A stretch of 64,000 bases of DNA from JBJMQS01 sp045802605 (GTDB lineage: Bacteria; Planctomycetota; Planctomycetia; Gemmatales; Gemmataceae): NCBI GenBank assembly GCA_045802605.1, contig JBJMQS010000056.1, positions 248,001 through 312,000 on the forward strand, written 5' to 3'. A program made the translations under genes and the position numbers. Shown one piece after another: positions 27,254 through 35,645 of the stretch. How positions within the stretch are numbered: position 1 is the stretch's first letter; each line of letters begins with the position of its first letter. Under the pieces are notes generated by a model, which was given only the letters and a program-made list of their open reading frames with translations, was not told where the DNA came from and did no database searches.

Positions 27254-27652
27254 TTATTCGCCCAGAACTTCCTCCAGCACATCTTCAGCTACATAGATGG
27301 GGACACGTGCGGTGACGGCCAGAGCGATGGCGTCGGAAGGCCGACAGTCGATTTCGGTCAGCTCACCTTCATGGCGCACGCGCAGCTTGGCGAAATAGGT
27401 GTGTTCTTTGAGGTCGCTGATGTACACGTCCTGTAGTTCACCGCCCATGGCTTCAATGACATTGGCGACGAGGTCGTGGGTGAGCGGCCGAGGATTGGGG
27501 ATGCCTTTGACCCGGCGGTCGATGCTGGTGGCCTCAAAAATGCCAATCACGATCGGAAAGCTCCGCTTCGCTTCGGATTCCCCATCGACCTCACGGAGCG
27601 TAATGACTTGTTGCTCGTGGATCTCGCTAATGATGATCCGTTTGAGTTCCAT
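27254..27652 (-). CDS. Bifunctional nuclease (BFN)/DUF151 domain protein
   Basis: A 132-residue protein from the ATG at 27652. The family opening MELKRIIISEIHEQQVITL and the core RSFPIVIGIFEATSIDR, HDLVANVIEAMGG and CRPSDAIALAVTARVPIYV are the DUF151 landmarks. Members are proposed to have DNase and RNase activity (plant BFN and a mycobacterial homologue), while the physiological role is poorly defined. The open frame extends upstream to 27781 but the family normally begins at MELKRI. A strong promoter lies 36-70 bases upstream. Confidence 0.9.
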   Translation of the reverse strand: MELKRIIISEIHEQQVITLREVDGESEAKRSFPIVIGIFEATSIDRRVKGIPNPRPLTHDLVANVIEAMGGELQDVYISDLKEHTYFAKLRVRHEGELTEIDCRPSDAIALAVTARVPIYVAEDVLEEVLGE

Positions 27653-27694
27653 CTGCACCGGCACAGGTGCCTCACTTTCAGTGTGGTTAAAGGG

Positions 27695-27724
27695 ATTATA
27701 AAACTGGGCGTGGAATTGGGTCAA
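27695..27724 (-). promoter_or_regulatory. Promoter of the DUF151 gene
   Basis: Minus-strand TTGACC (27719-27724), 18-base spacer, perfect TATAAT (27695-27700). The predicted start point near 27688 leaves a short leader to the ATG at 27652. It is the best sigma-70-type promoter I found in the window. Confidence 0.7.
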
Positions 27725-27918
27725 GAAAAGCGGGAATCTGAAGGCGGGAATGGGAAAAGAAGACAGAGACGGAGGACACAAGTCATTGAGGTTCGTTTCT
27801 CCCTAAGCCCCGTATCCGCAGTCCGCTTCTCGTTTCATTCGCTACCGTCGGCAAAGGCGTTTCCGCTGGGTGCGGCTGTAGTGAGGATTCCAGCGGGATG
27901 GCTGCCGGAATACCGCAT

Positions 27919-27946
27919 TTGAGCGTTTTTTGCAGTACGATATGGT
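27919..27946 (+). promoter_or_regulatory. Weak candidate promoter of the PP2C gene
   Basis: TTGAGC (27919-27924), 16-base spacer and TATGGT (27941-27946), four of six matches in each box. It lies 46 bases before the PP2C start codon. Confidence 0.3.
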
Positions 27947-27991
27947 CAGGAGATGGAGCGCGCCCGGCGAGCAGTCGAAAGGGACGGACAG

Positions 27992-28762
27992 ATGCCGTTA
28001 GCACTCAATATCGGCAAGTGCACGCTCTTGGGCAACTACCGCGAAAACAACGAAGATTCTATCGAAGCGAAGCAATTCCCCGACCTCACGGTCTGCATTG
28101 TCGCCGACGGCATGGGCGGCCAGGCGGCCGGCGAAATCGCCAGCAAAAAAGCCATCGAGGTTGTCCCCCGCGAACTCCGCAAAGGTTTGCCTGGAGCGGT
28201 GGGTGTCGATGACACCAAGGCCGCGGTTCGGAAGTCGATCGTCCAGGCCAATGATGAAATCATTGCCATGGGCGCGCTCGATAAAGACCTCAAGAACATG
28301 GGCACGACCATCGTCGTTGCCGTGTGGCGTAAAGCAAATGAACTATTTCTCGCCGGTGTCGGCGATAGCCGCGGTTATTTGCTACGCGACGGTGAAATCA
28401 AGCAACTCACGATTGACCACTCTCTTGCCGAGGCCTTGGTTCAAGCCGGGACAATCACCCGCGATGAAGCCCGCGATCACAAGTTCAAAAACGTATTGTG
28501 GAAATATCTTGGCAGCAAGGAAGTCGGTGAAGGTCCCGACGTAACAGTTGAAACCATCAAGGCCGGTGACCGGTTCCTAATGTGCACCGACGGTCTCTCC
28601 GGCGTGGTCACCGACGATCAACTCCGCGAATTCATGCAAAGCCAGCCCGATCCGCAAGCGTGCGCGGATGGGCTTGGCCAATTTGCCCTCGACAGCGGAT
28701 CACGCGATAATGTCTCCTGCGTGGTCATCGACGTCGTCGAAGCCCCGGCCAAGGGTCACTGA
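27992..28762 (+). CDS. PP2C-family Ser/Thr protein phosphatase
   Basis: A 256-residue phosphatase. All metal-binding motifs are present: ENNEDS near residue 19, ADGMGGQAAGE near 38, GVGDSRGYLLR near 118, CTDGLSG near 200, and SRDNVSCVVI near 240. The protein is the minimal PP2C (Stp/PrpC-type) without membrane or sensor domains. It removes phosphate from Ser/Thr residues and normally opposes Ser/Thr kinases; the only kinase-like protein in this window is the FHA-pseudokinase at 35646, so partners must be elsewhere. GGGACGGA just upstream decides the ATG at 27992 over one at 27953. Confidence 0.94.
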   Translation: MPLALNIGKCTLLGNYRENNEDSIEAKQFPDLTVCIVADGMGGQAAGEIASKKAIEVVPRELRKGLPGAVGVDDTKAAVRKSIVQANDEIIAMGALDKDLKNMGTTIVVAVWRKANELFLAGVGDSRGYLLRDGEIKQLTIDHSLAEALVQAGTITRDEARDHKFKNVLWKYLGSKEVGEGPDVTVETIKAGDRFLMCTDGLSGVVTDDQLREFMQSQPDPQACADGLGQFALDSGSRDNVSCVVIDVVEAPAKGH

Positions 28763-28848
28763 AAATAATTTCGTCCGTAAGATGACTTCAGGCGCAAAGC
28801 CTCACGGGGCCTTGCGCGAAATGTCACGAATGAAGAAGGATTCGACCA

Positions 28849-29962
28849 ATGAACGCCGAGTTGCGTCGCCGCGTGGATGAGATCACGAACCGCTTCGCCT
28901 TGCTGCGGGACTCTCTTTGACATCCCCGGCAAACTTCAACAGCGCACCAAATTCAACGAGCGCATGAACGAGTCCAATTTCTGGGACAATCCCGAAGCCG
29001 CTCAGAAAACCATCAAAGACTTCAAGCCGCTCAACGCGCTGCTCAAGCCGTTTGACGAACTGAACGCCGCGACGGGCGATCTCTCGGCACTGGCCGAGCT
29101 TTCGGAAGAGGACGCCTCGCTCGACCAGGAGCTGTCGGCGAATTTGCCCCAAGTCGAGAAGATGCTCGACGCATTCGAGCTGCAGGCCATGTTCAACGGC
29201 CCGCAAGATGCGTCGAATGCCTTTATCCGCATTCAGGCGGGCGCCGGTGGCACCGATGCTTGTGACTGGGCGCAGATGCTGATGCGGATGTATCTGCGTT
29301 GGGCCGAGCGTCACGGCATGGTCACCGAGATTCAGGACGAACTCGAAAACCAAGAAGCCGGCATCCAAAATTGCACGATTAAAATCATCGGCGACTACGC
29401 CTACGGTTACCTGCAAGGTGAAGAAGGGGTGCATCGCCTGGTCCGGATCAGTCCTTTCGGTTCCGGCGACACGCGGCAAACGTCGTTTGCTGCAGTCGAG
29501 GTGACGCCGGAAATCGATGACTCAATTCAGATCGACATCAAAGATGGCGATCTTCGCCGCGACGTGTTCCGTTCGGGAGGCCCCGGCGGCCAGCATCAAA
29601 ACAAGACCGAGTCGGGCGTTCGCTATACGCACATTCCAACCGGAACCTCCGCTGAGAGCCGGACGGAACGGAGCCAATTCAAGAACGACGCCAACGCCAT
29701 GAGCATGCTCAAGGCCCGGCTCTACAAGTTGGAGATGGACAAGCGGCTGGCTGAGGTGCAGAAAAACTACGACGCCAAGGTCGGTGTGGCGTTCGGCAGC
29801 CAGGTCCGCAATTATGTGCTTCAGCCATACACAATGGTGAAGGATCTGCGGACCGACCACGAGACGAGCCAAGTGAACGATGTTCTTGACGGCGGCATCG
29901 ATGACTTCATGCAGGCCTATTTGCGGTACAAAGCCGCGAAGATGAATAAGAAGAAATCATAA
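28849..29962 (+). CDS. prfB: Peptide chain release factor 2, with programmed +1 frameshift
   Basis: Release factor 2 reads UGA and UAA stop codons. The first 23 codons start at the ATG at 28849 (AGAAGGA at 28833-28839) and end in CTT TGA C at 28915-28921; a +1 shift at that point continues as DIPGKLQ in the frame 28919-29962. The stop-recognition motif is SPF (RISPFGSGD) and the catalytic GGQ lies in SGGPGGQHQNK. The domain order and the length of about 370 residues are normal. Without the shift a 23-residue peptide would result. A gene called only from the second frame would start falsely at 28877. The next gene overlaps the stop (TAATG). Confidence 0.95.
28913..28921 (+). promoter_or_regulatory. 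prfB programmed frameshift site
   Basis: In-frame CTT TGA followed by C, the conserved RF2 autoregulatory slip site. The SD-like GCGGGA four to nine bases upstream is weaker than the AGGGGG of E. coli. Low RF2 lets the ribosome slip +1 and make more RF2. Confidence 0.9.
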
Positions 29963-30393
29963 TGCCATACCTCTCCATACTTTTCGGCGCGCTGCTAATC
30001 GCTCTCGGGGCGGAAGCTTACACCAATTATTTCGAAATATTCCACGTTCAACATTTGCACGCCCCGACGGCATTGATCCCGGCCTATTTTGGCATCGCAC
30101 TCGTGTTGTGCGGGTGGGTTGAGCTTGGGCCGGCCATGTTCAAGTGGGGCATGGAGACGGCAGCCGTGATCGCGCTTGTTGGCTTTATCGCAAGTGGGAT
30201 TCGTGGCTTTCCAAAGCTGTCCGGCGTGCTGCGAGGCGATGTGCAAATCGAGAATCCGGCGGCGGTCAAAATCCAGTCGCTGATGGCCGCGCTCTGCGGG
30301 ATCTTCTTTTTGCTGTGTGTGCGATCTTTTATCGTCGAGCGTAAACACGAAGGCCACGCGCCGCCGGAGCCCGTTACTCCTCCATCAAACTGA
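29962..30393 (+). CDS. Small membrane protein of unknown function
   Basis: A 143-residue hydrophobic protein with four predicted membrane helices (MPYLSILFGALLIALGAEA, ALIPAYFGIALVLCGWVEL, TAAVIALVGFIASGI, SLMAALCGIFFLLCVRSFI) and a Pro-rich tail. No motif is recognised. It is translationally coupled to prfB (TAATG). Its stop touches the stop of the convergent MATE gene with no base between them. Confidence 0.7.
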   Translation: MPYLSILFGALLIALGAEAYTNYFEIFHVQHLHAPTALIPAYFGIALVLCGWVELGPAMFKWGMETAAVIALVGFIASGIRGFPKLSGVLRGDVQIENPAAVKIQSLMAALCGIFFLLCVRSFIVERKHEGHAPPEPVTPPSN

Positions 30394-31773
30394 TCAGACA
30401 ACGACCTCAGGCTCGATCACGCGCATGGATTTCCATGCGCCATGGCGGAACCGCGCGAAGAATATCAACGCAAGGAAGCAAATGTAAAATGTCGCGGCCG
30501 CCCACGCCCAGTAAAGGCCATAGCCATAGCGGAGCACCAATGCCGACGGCAGCACCATGCCCAGCCACGGCAGAGCCGACATGACTTTGGTGACGAACTT
30601 GGTGTCCCCGGCACCGCGGAGGGCATTCGAGAAAATCACATTGGCGGAATCGAAGAGCGAATAGAAAGCGATGAATCGCAAGATCACTCGCGTGATTGAT
30701 AGTTCCGATTGATTTTCGGTCGTGGCGAACGGTGCCAGCGCGATGTCCGGCACGAAGACGATTACGGCCGCAAAACAAACCATGAATGTCCAGCCAAGTC
30801 CAAAGCCAATCCAGGTTCGATTTGCTGCCAGATCGGAGCGGTTTTCTCCCAAGTGCCGTCCCACCAACACCTCAACGGCTTGACCGATGCCAATGGTGGG
30901 AAGGAAGGCGACCATGTTCAGCGTAAACGCCATGTTCGATGCGGCGAGCTCGGCCTGACCCATTCGGCCCACAATCAGGATGAATGCACTGAACGCCGCG
31001 GTTTCGATTGCGATGAACAGGCCATTGGGTAGGCCGAACAGGAGCAAGCGACGAAAGAGCGCCAGATCGAATTGCCAAAGCCGATCGGTCGCGCATTCCA
31101 AACGATACCGGCGCCGAAGCAACAGTGTAAATCCGAGCAACGCGGACACCGAGGATGCGGCGACCGTGGCCCAACCCGCTCCCGCAATGCCCCAGGCAGG
31201 AAAGCCGCAATGGCCGCCGATCCAGCAATAGTCCAACCCAGCGTTGACTAACATGGCGGTGATACTGATCGCGAGCACAGTGCGGCTTTGACCCAAGCCA
31301 TTGAAGAAGCCGAATGTCGTTGCCTTGATCAGCTCGGGCAGCGCGCCAAAACAGAGACAGCGCAGAAAGATCGCTTCTTCGGCTTGCAACTCCGAACTGT
31401 GCCCGCCGAGCCCCACGATTTGGTCCACGAAAGGTACGAGCGCAAAGAACAGCACGCTGCTGCCGATGCTGAAGTACAGTGCTTGGCCCACGGCCGGACC
31501 AATACGATGCGGCCGGCCCGCGCCGGAGTATTGCGCGACGAATGTCGCCACGTAACCGGCGGTGTGGAAGAAGAGATTGAGAAACGCCCAGAACAGCAAC
31601 ACGGATGGCAAGGTCGCAGCCATGGCTGTTTGCGAATGATGCGCGAGGAACACACGGTCGATGAAGATCTGAATGGTCCAACAGCCGTTGGTGAGCACCA
31701 AAGGCCACGCCAGATGCAACACTTCGCGCAGACCGCCGGAGCGGTATTGGCGCTCAACGGCGGTCAATGACAT
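30394..31773 (-). CDS. MATE-family efflux transporter
   Basis: A 459-residue exporter with about 12 membrane helices in two homologous halves. The start WPLVLTNGCWTIQIFIDRVFLA is the MATE opening and the second half starts near LFGLPNGLFIAIETAAF; GIGQAVEVLVGRHLGENR is the conserved loop motif. MATE proteins export cationic drugs or metabolites in exchange for Na+ or H+. It follows the quinone oxidoreductase gene after 57 bases and may be the third gene of the pheT unit. Confidence 0.92.
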   Translation of the reverse strand: MSLTAVERQYRSGGLREVLHLAWPLVLTNGCWTIQIFIDRVFLAHHSQTAMAATLPSVLLFWAFLNLFFHTAGYVATFVAQYSGAGRPHRIGPAVGQALYFSIGSSVLFFALVPFVDQIVGLGGHSSELQAEEAIFLRCLCFGALPELIKATTFGFFNGLGQSRTVLAISITAMLVNAGLDYCWIGGHCGFPAWGIAGAGWATVAASSVSALLGFTLLLRRRYRLECATDRLWQFDLALFRRLLLFGLPNGLFIAIETAAFSAFILIVGRMGQAELAASNMAFTLNMVAFLPTIGIGQAVEVLVGRHLGENRSDLAANRTWIGFGLGWTFMVCFAAVIVFVPDIALAPFATTENQSELSITRVILRFIAFYSLFDSANVIFSNALRGAGDTKFVTKVMSALPWLGMVLPSALVLRYGYGLYWAWAAATFYICFLALIFFARFRHGAWKSMRVIEPEVVV

Positions 31774-31830
31774 GAAGACTCCGATTTTCGAAGAGGGCCG
31801 AGCAAGAGAGGCGATTGACGAGCAATAGGT

Positions 31831-32898
31831 TCAGGCCTGGGATTCGGCCTCCGTCGCGGGCAACAAGCCGCCCGTGTCGTGCGGGCCATGGGGTGGGGTA
31901 ATGTCCAGGACGATCTTGCCGAACTGGCTGGCCGTTTCCATCCGGCGATGGGCTTCGCTCGCTTGGGCCAGTGGAAAGATTTGGTCCACCACCGGCCGCA
32001 AGCCAGACGTCGTGTACAGGTCGAGGAGCGCTGCAAATTCCTCGGGGCGGCCCATCGTCGTGCCAAGAATGCTGATCTGCTTCCAGAACACCCGGCGAAT
32101 CTCGAAGTTTGGCGTCGGGCCTGTCGTGGCACCATAGGTGGCCACTCGCCCACCTGGCTTGAGGACTTCAATGATGCCGTTCAACGTCTCGCCGCCAGCC
32201 GAATCGATCGCGGCATCAATGCCGCCGCTCGTCGCTTGCAGTTTCTTGACCCAGTCGGCCGTATGGTAATTCACGCCGCCCGCCGCGCCGAGCTGCTTTG
32301 CGCGTTCGATTTTCTCGTCGTCGCCGCTGGTGATGAAAACCCGTGCGCCGATGGCCATGGCGATTTGCAGCGCACATTGCGACACGCCGCCACCGATACC
32401 AGTGATCAGCACGCTCTCACCATCTTGCACCTTGGCACGAGTCACAACCGCGCGATAGGCGGTTAATCCCGCGAGCGGCAACGCTGCCGCCTCGGCTGGC
32501 GACCAACCGCCGGGGGTCGGGTGTATGTTGGTCGTCGGAACTTTTACGAACTCGGCATAAGTGCCACTATCGGGCAAACCAAGAATTCGAAAGTTCGCGC
32601 TTTGTGCGCGCTCATCCTCGCCCCAATCCAGGCCAGGATTGATGATGACATTTTGCTTGAGCCAGCCGGGATCAACGTTCGCACCTACGGCCATCACCTC
32701 GCCCGCACCATCCGATCCGAGTATGATCGGCAACTTAATCCCGGCATACTGTCCGCGGCGAATCCAAACATCCCGGTGATTCAGCGCAGCCGCATGTAGC
32801 TTGACCACGACTTCGCCCGGTCCCGGGATCGGGTCGGACAAAGTTTCGAGTTTCAGATTCTCGGGCCCGCCGATCTCCCGCAATACGATGGCACGCAT
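31831..32898 (-). CDS. Zinc-free quinone oxidoreductase (MDR superfamily)
   Basis: A 355-residue medium-chain dehydrogenase/reductase. The GroES-like half has AAALNHRDVWIRRGQY, and the Rossmann motif is GIGGGVSQCALQIA. The cysteine cluster of the zinc alcohol dehydrogenases is missing, which points to the quinone oxidoreductase branch using NADPH. The start overlaps the pheT stop by one base (TGATG), so it is coupled to pheT, an unusual partner for a tRNA synthetase. Confidence 0.9.
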   Translation of the reverse strand: MRAIVLREIGGPENLKLETLSDPIPGPGEVVVKLHAAALNHRDVWIRRGQYAGIKLPIILGSDGAGEVMAVGANVDPGWLKQNVIINPGLDWGEDERAQSANFRILGLPDSGTYAEFVKVPTTNIHPTPGGWSPAEAAALPLAGLTAYRAVVTRAKVQDGESVLITGIGGGVSQCALQIAMAIGARVFITSGDDEKIERAKQLGAAGGVNYHTADWVKKLQATSGGIDAAIDSAGGETLNGIIEVLKPGGRVATYGATTGPTPNFEIRRVFWKQISILGTTMGRPEEFAALLDLYTTSGLRPVVDQIFPLAQASEAHRRMETASQFGKIVLDITPPHGPHDTGGLLPATEAESQA

Positions 32899-35444
32899 CA
32901 GGGTGCTTCCTTCCCTCGGATCTGCGCTTTCAACACATGCTTCAACCGATCTTCAATCTTCTTGTGAGCTTTGTCGATTTCCTTGTCGGAGAGTGTGCGA
33001 TCGGAGGCTTGGTACGTTAGCGCATAGGCCAAGCTCTTGGTTCCGGCGGGTATGCTCGGTCCACGGTAAAGATCGAAGAGCCGCAAGCCAGCGAGCAACT
33101 CGCCGCCGCCGGCGCGAATTTCACCACTGATCTTCTCGGCAGACACATCCTCGGCGACGATCACGGCGACATCTCGGAGGGCGGCGGGGAAGCGAGCGAC
33201 CGGCGTGAACTGGAAGCGATCGGGCACGGCAGCCAAAATGGCCGCCAAGTCGAATTCGCCAACGAGGACAGTCCGCCGACCAAGATCAAACGCTTGACAC
33301 GCCTTAGGATGCAACTCGCCAAACGTACCGACCGATTTGCCATTCAGCGACAATTCCGCCGCTTTGCCCGGATGCAAATGCGGCGATGATGCCAGTCGAA
33401 AGGTGACGCCGGTCAAATGCAAATCGGCGACTAACGACTCGACAATTCCTTTGAGTTCGAAGAAATCGAGTTCTTTGTTCTCGCCACTGTCGGTCCAGTA
33501 CAGTTCATTACGATGCCCAGTCAGCACGATCGCCAGCCGGCTCGGTTCGTCGGGGAGACCGCCCGTCTTGCCGAAATACACCGGCCCAATTTCGAATGCA
33601 CGGACCGTAGCCGTGTTTCGCAAGTTGGCGGCCGTGCATTCGAGCACGCCGGCGAGCAACGTGTGTCGCATGGCCGAGCGCTCAACGGAGATTGGGTTGA
33701 GCAGTTTCACATATTCGCCGGGAGGCGGCGCAAGCGGGGCTTCGCGCTCGGGTGTCGTGAGCGAGTAGCAGATGAACTCTTGTAAGCCGTTACCGACGAG
33801 AAGATCGCGGACGCGCTCTTCCAGCGCGAGGTCGCGATTTCCCAGTTGAGCCGGCAGTGGATCGGCGAGATTCGTCGCGGGCAACCGGTCATAGCCGGAA
33901 ACGCGGGCCAATTCCTCGATTAGGTCGGCTGCCCCGGCCTGAATATCGACGCGATTTGTGGGTGCAGTGACTTTCAGCACGCCTGGCCGGCCGGTGGCGA
34001 CCTCAAAATCGAGTGCCGACAAAACCCTCGTCGCCTCGGCCGCTTCAATCTCGATGCCGAGAATGCGTTTGACTTCGGCGAGCGGCAACTCGATCACCTG
34101 TGGCGGGAGTGGAGCAGGGTAACAGTCGGCCATGCTCGGCGCGACCTGGCCTCCTGCTAATTCAGCCAGCAAGCTGGCTGCCCGCAACCCCGCCGGCCTC
34201 ACCGTTTCCGGATGAATCCCACGGCTAAAACGCAAGCTCGCTTCGCTGGGCAAATCGAACGCTTTGGCGGTGCGACGAATTGAAACGAAATCGAAATTCG
34301 CCGATTCGAGCAGGATGTTCTTCGTCGCCGCGGTGACTTCCGTCTCCAGGCCGCCCATCACACCGGCGAGCGCAATGGGCCCCGCTTCATCGGCAATGAC
34401 CAAATGTTCTGGCGATAATTTGCGATCCTGATTGTCGAGTGTTTTCAATGTTTCGCCGGCTCGTGCCGATCGCACTGTAATTTTCGGAACATCACCCTTC
34501 GCTCGCTTCTTCAACACGTCATAATCGAATGCGTGCAACGGCTGGCCATATTCAAGCATCACGTAATTGGTCACATCGACGAGATTGTTGATCGGCCGCA
34601 TGCCCGCATAATCGAGCCGGCTCTGCATCCATAATGGCGACGGCTTCGCGGTGACGCCCTCGATCAATAGTGCCGCATAGCGACGACTCAGTTTGGAATG
34701 TTCGATTTGAACAGTGACGAAAGGTGCGCTTGAGTAGGTCCCGTCTGCCGGACGGGACTTTGACTCGGAGGTCCGGCCCGGCAGGCCGGACCTACTCGTG
34801 TCCGGTTCACGCACCTTCGTGCCCGCGATCGCGGCGACCTCACGGGCCACGCCGAGCATCGCCAGGCATCGCGCCATGTTGGGAAGAATGTCTATCTCGA
34901 TAACGATGTCGCCCATCAACTCGGCGAGCGGCTTGCCAACTGGCGTGTCGGCCGGAAGCAGAATGATCCCGACGTGGTCCTCAGTCGTCCCGAGTTCGAA
35001 GCCGGAGCAGACCATCGCGTCGGACGGCACGCCGCGGAGTTGGGTAGGTTTCAACTCACTCATCTTCTTCGGGGTCGCATGGCCATCGAACAACACCGAG
35101 CCGGTCAGTGCCAGGATCACGATTTGGCCGCTGTCGCCAACCGAAATATTGGGGGCACCCGTGACCACCACTTTCGGGGCGGCCCCGTATTCGAGCGTGA
35201 CCAGCTTGAGCTTGTCGGCGTTAGGATGCTGTTCGACCTTCGTCACTTTGGCGGTGACGATCTTGTCGGGGGCCCAGACCGGGCCGATATCCTCGGGGCG
35301 GACCCGGACACCTTCGGGAATAGGAAGTCCGTAGACGCGGACGCCGCTGACCTCCAGGCCGGCAAAGGTCAGGCGTTCGATGAGTGCCGCCGGCGACAGC
35401 GGGATTTCAACGTATTCACGCAGCCATGAGAGGGAAACTTTCAT
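32898..35444 (-). CDS. pheT: Phenylalanine-tRNA ligase beta subunit with in-frame repeat insert
   Basis: The beta subunit of PheRS. MKVSLSWLREYVEIPL, the tRNA-binding EMAP-like domain (WAPDKIVTAKVTKVEQHPNAD), the B3/B4 editing region, B5 and the C-terminal anticodon-binding FDX-ACB domain (FPAALRDVAVIV) are present in 848 residues. The start is the ATG at 35444, not the one at 35495. Residues near 217-238 are a palindrome-derived insert (see the repeat at 34732-34797), located after the EMAP-like domain and before the editing domain. It forms the enzyme with pheS, whose gene lies on the same strand but separated by an opposite-strand gene. Confidence 0.96.
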   Translation of the reverse strand: MKVSLSWLREYVEIPLSPAALIERLTFAGLEVSGVRVYGLPIPEGVRVRPEDIGPVWAPDKIVTAKVTKVEQHPNADKLKLVTLEYGAAPKVVVTGAPNISVGDSGQIVILALTGSVLFDGHATPKKMSELKPTQLRGVPSDAMVCSGFELGTTEDHVGIILLPADTPVGKPLAELMGDIVIEIDILPNMARCLAMLGVAREVAAIAGTKVREPDTSRSGLPGRTSESKSRPADGTYSSAPFVTVQIEHSKLSRRYAALLIEGVTAKPSPLWMQSRLDYAGMRPINNLVDVTNYVMLEYGQPLHAFDYDVLKKRAKGDVPKITVRSARAGETLKTLDNQDRKLSPEHLVIADEAGPIALAGVMGGLETEVTAATKNILLESANFDFVSIRRTAKAFDLPSEASLRFSRGIHPETVRPAGLRAASLLAELAGGQVAPSMADCYPAPLPPQVIELPLAEVKRILGIEIEAAEATRVLSALDFEVATGRPGVLKVTAPTNRVDIQAGAADLIEELARVSGYDRLPATNLADPLPAQLGNRDLALEERVRDLLVGNGLQEFICYSLTTPEREAPLAPPPGEYVKLLNPISVERSAMRHTLLAGVLECTAANLRNTATVRAFEIGPVYFGKTGGLPDEPSRLAIVLTGHRNELYWTDSGENKELDFFELKGIVESLVADLHLTGVTFRLASSPHLHPGKAAELSLNGKSVGTFGELHPKACQAFDLGRRTVLVGEFDLAAILAAVPDRFQFTPVARFPAALRDVAVIVAEDVSAEKISGEIRAGGGELLAGLRLFDLYRGPSIPAGTKSLAYALTYQASDRTLSDKEIDKAHKKIEDRLKHVLKAQIRGKEAP
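34732..34797. repeat. In-frame palindromic repeat inside pheT
   Basis: 66 bases with ends GAGTAGGTCC (34732-34741) and GGACCTACTC (34788-34797), enclosing two smaller hairpins. It adds 22 codons and keeps the frame open, so the protein carries a Ser/Arg/Gly-rich stretch (SGLPGRTSESKSRPADG). Repeats of this style are normally intergenic in planctomycetes. Confidence 0.75.
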
Positions 35445-35645
35445 GGGGTCAGCATAGAAGGGCCCGCGGGGGTAAAAAACCCATCCACCGATCAATACGT
35501 GTGTTACGGGTGAATTCGCGCCCTGTTAGCATGGGAGGGAGTCCAGAAAAATCGGCCGTTTTGCATTCTCATCTTGCTCTCAGAAATGCAACCGGCCAAA
35601 ATAACCGGACAGTTTGCGAGGCCGTTAAGCCCCAGGAGCCGTCGC

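Larger units (their letters stand above)
27653..27991. other. Divergent intergenic region of 339 bases
   Basis: Holds the DUF151 promoter on the minus strand and a weaker candidate promoter for the PP2C gene on the plus strand. In between is GC-poor, purine-rich DNA without a convincing open frame, repeat or RNA structure. Confidence 0.5.
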
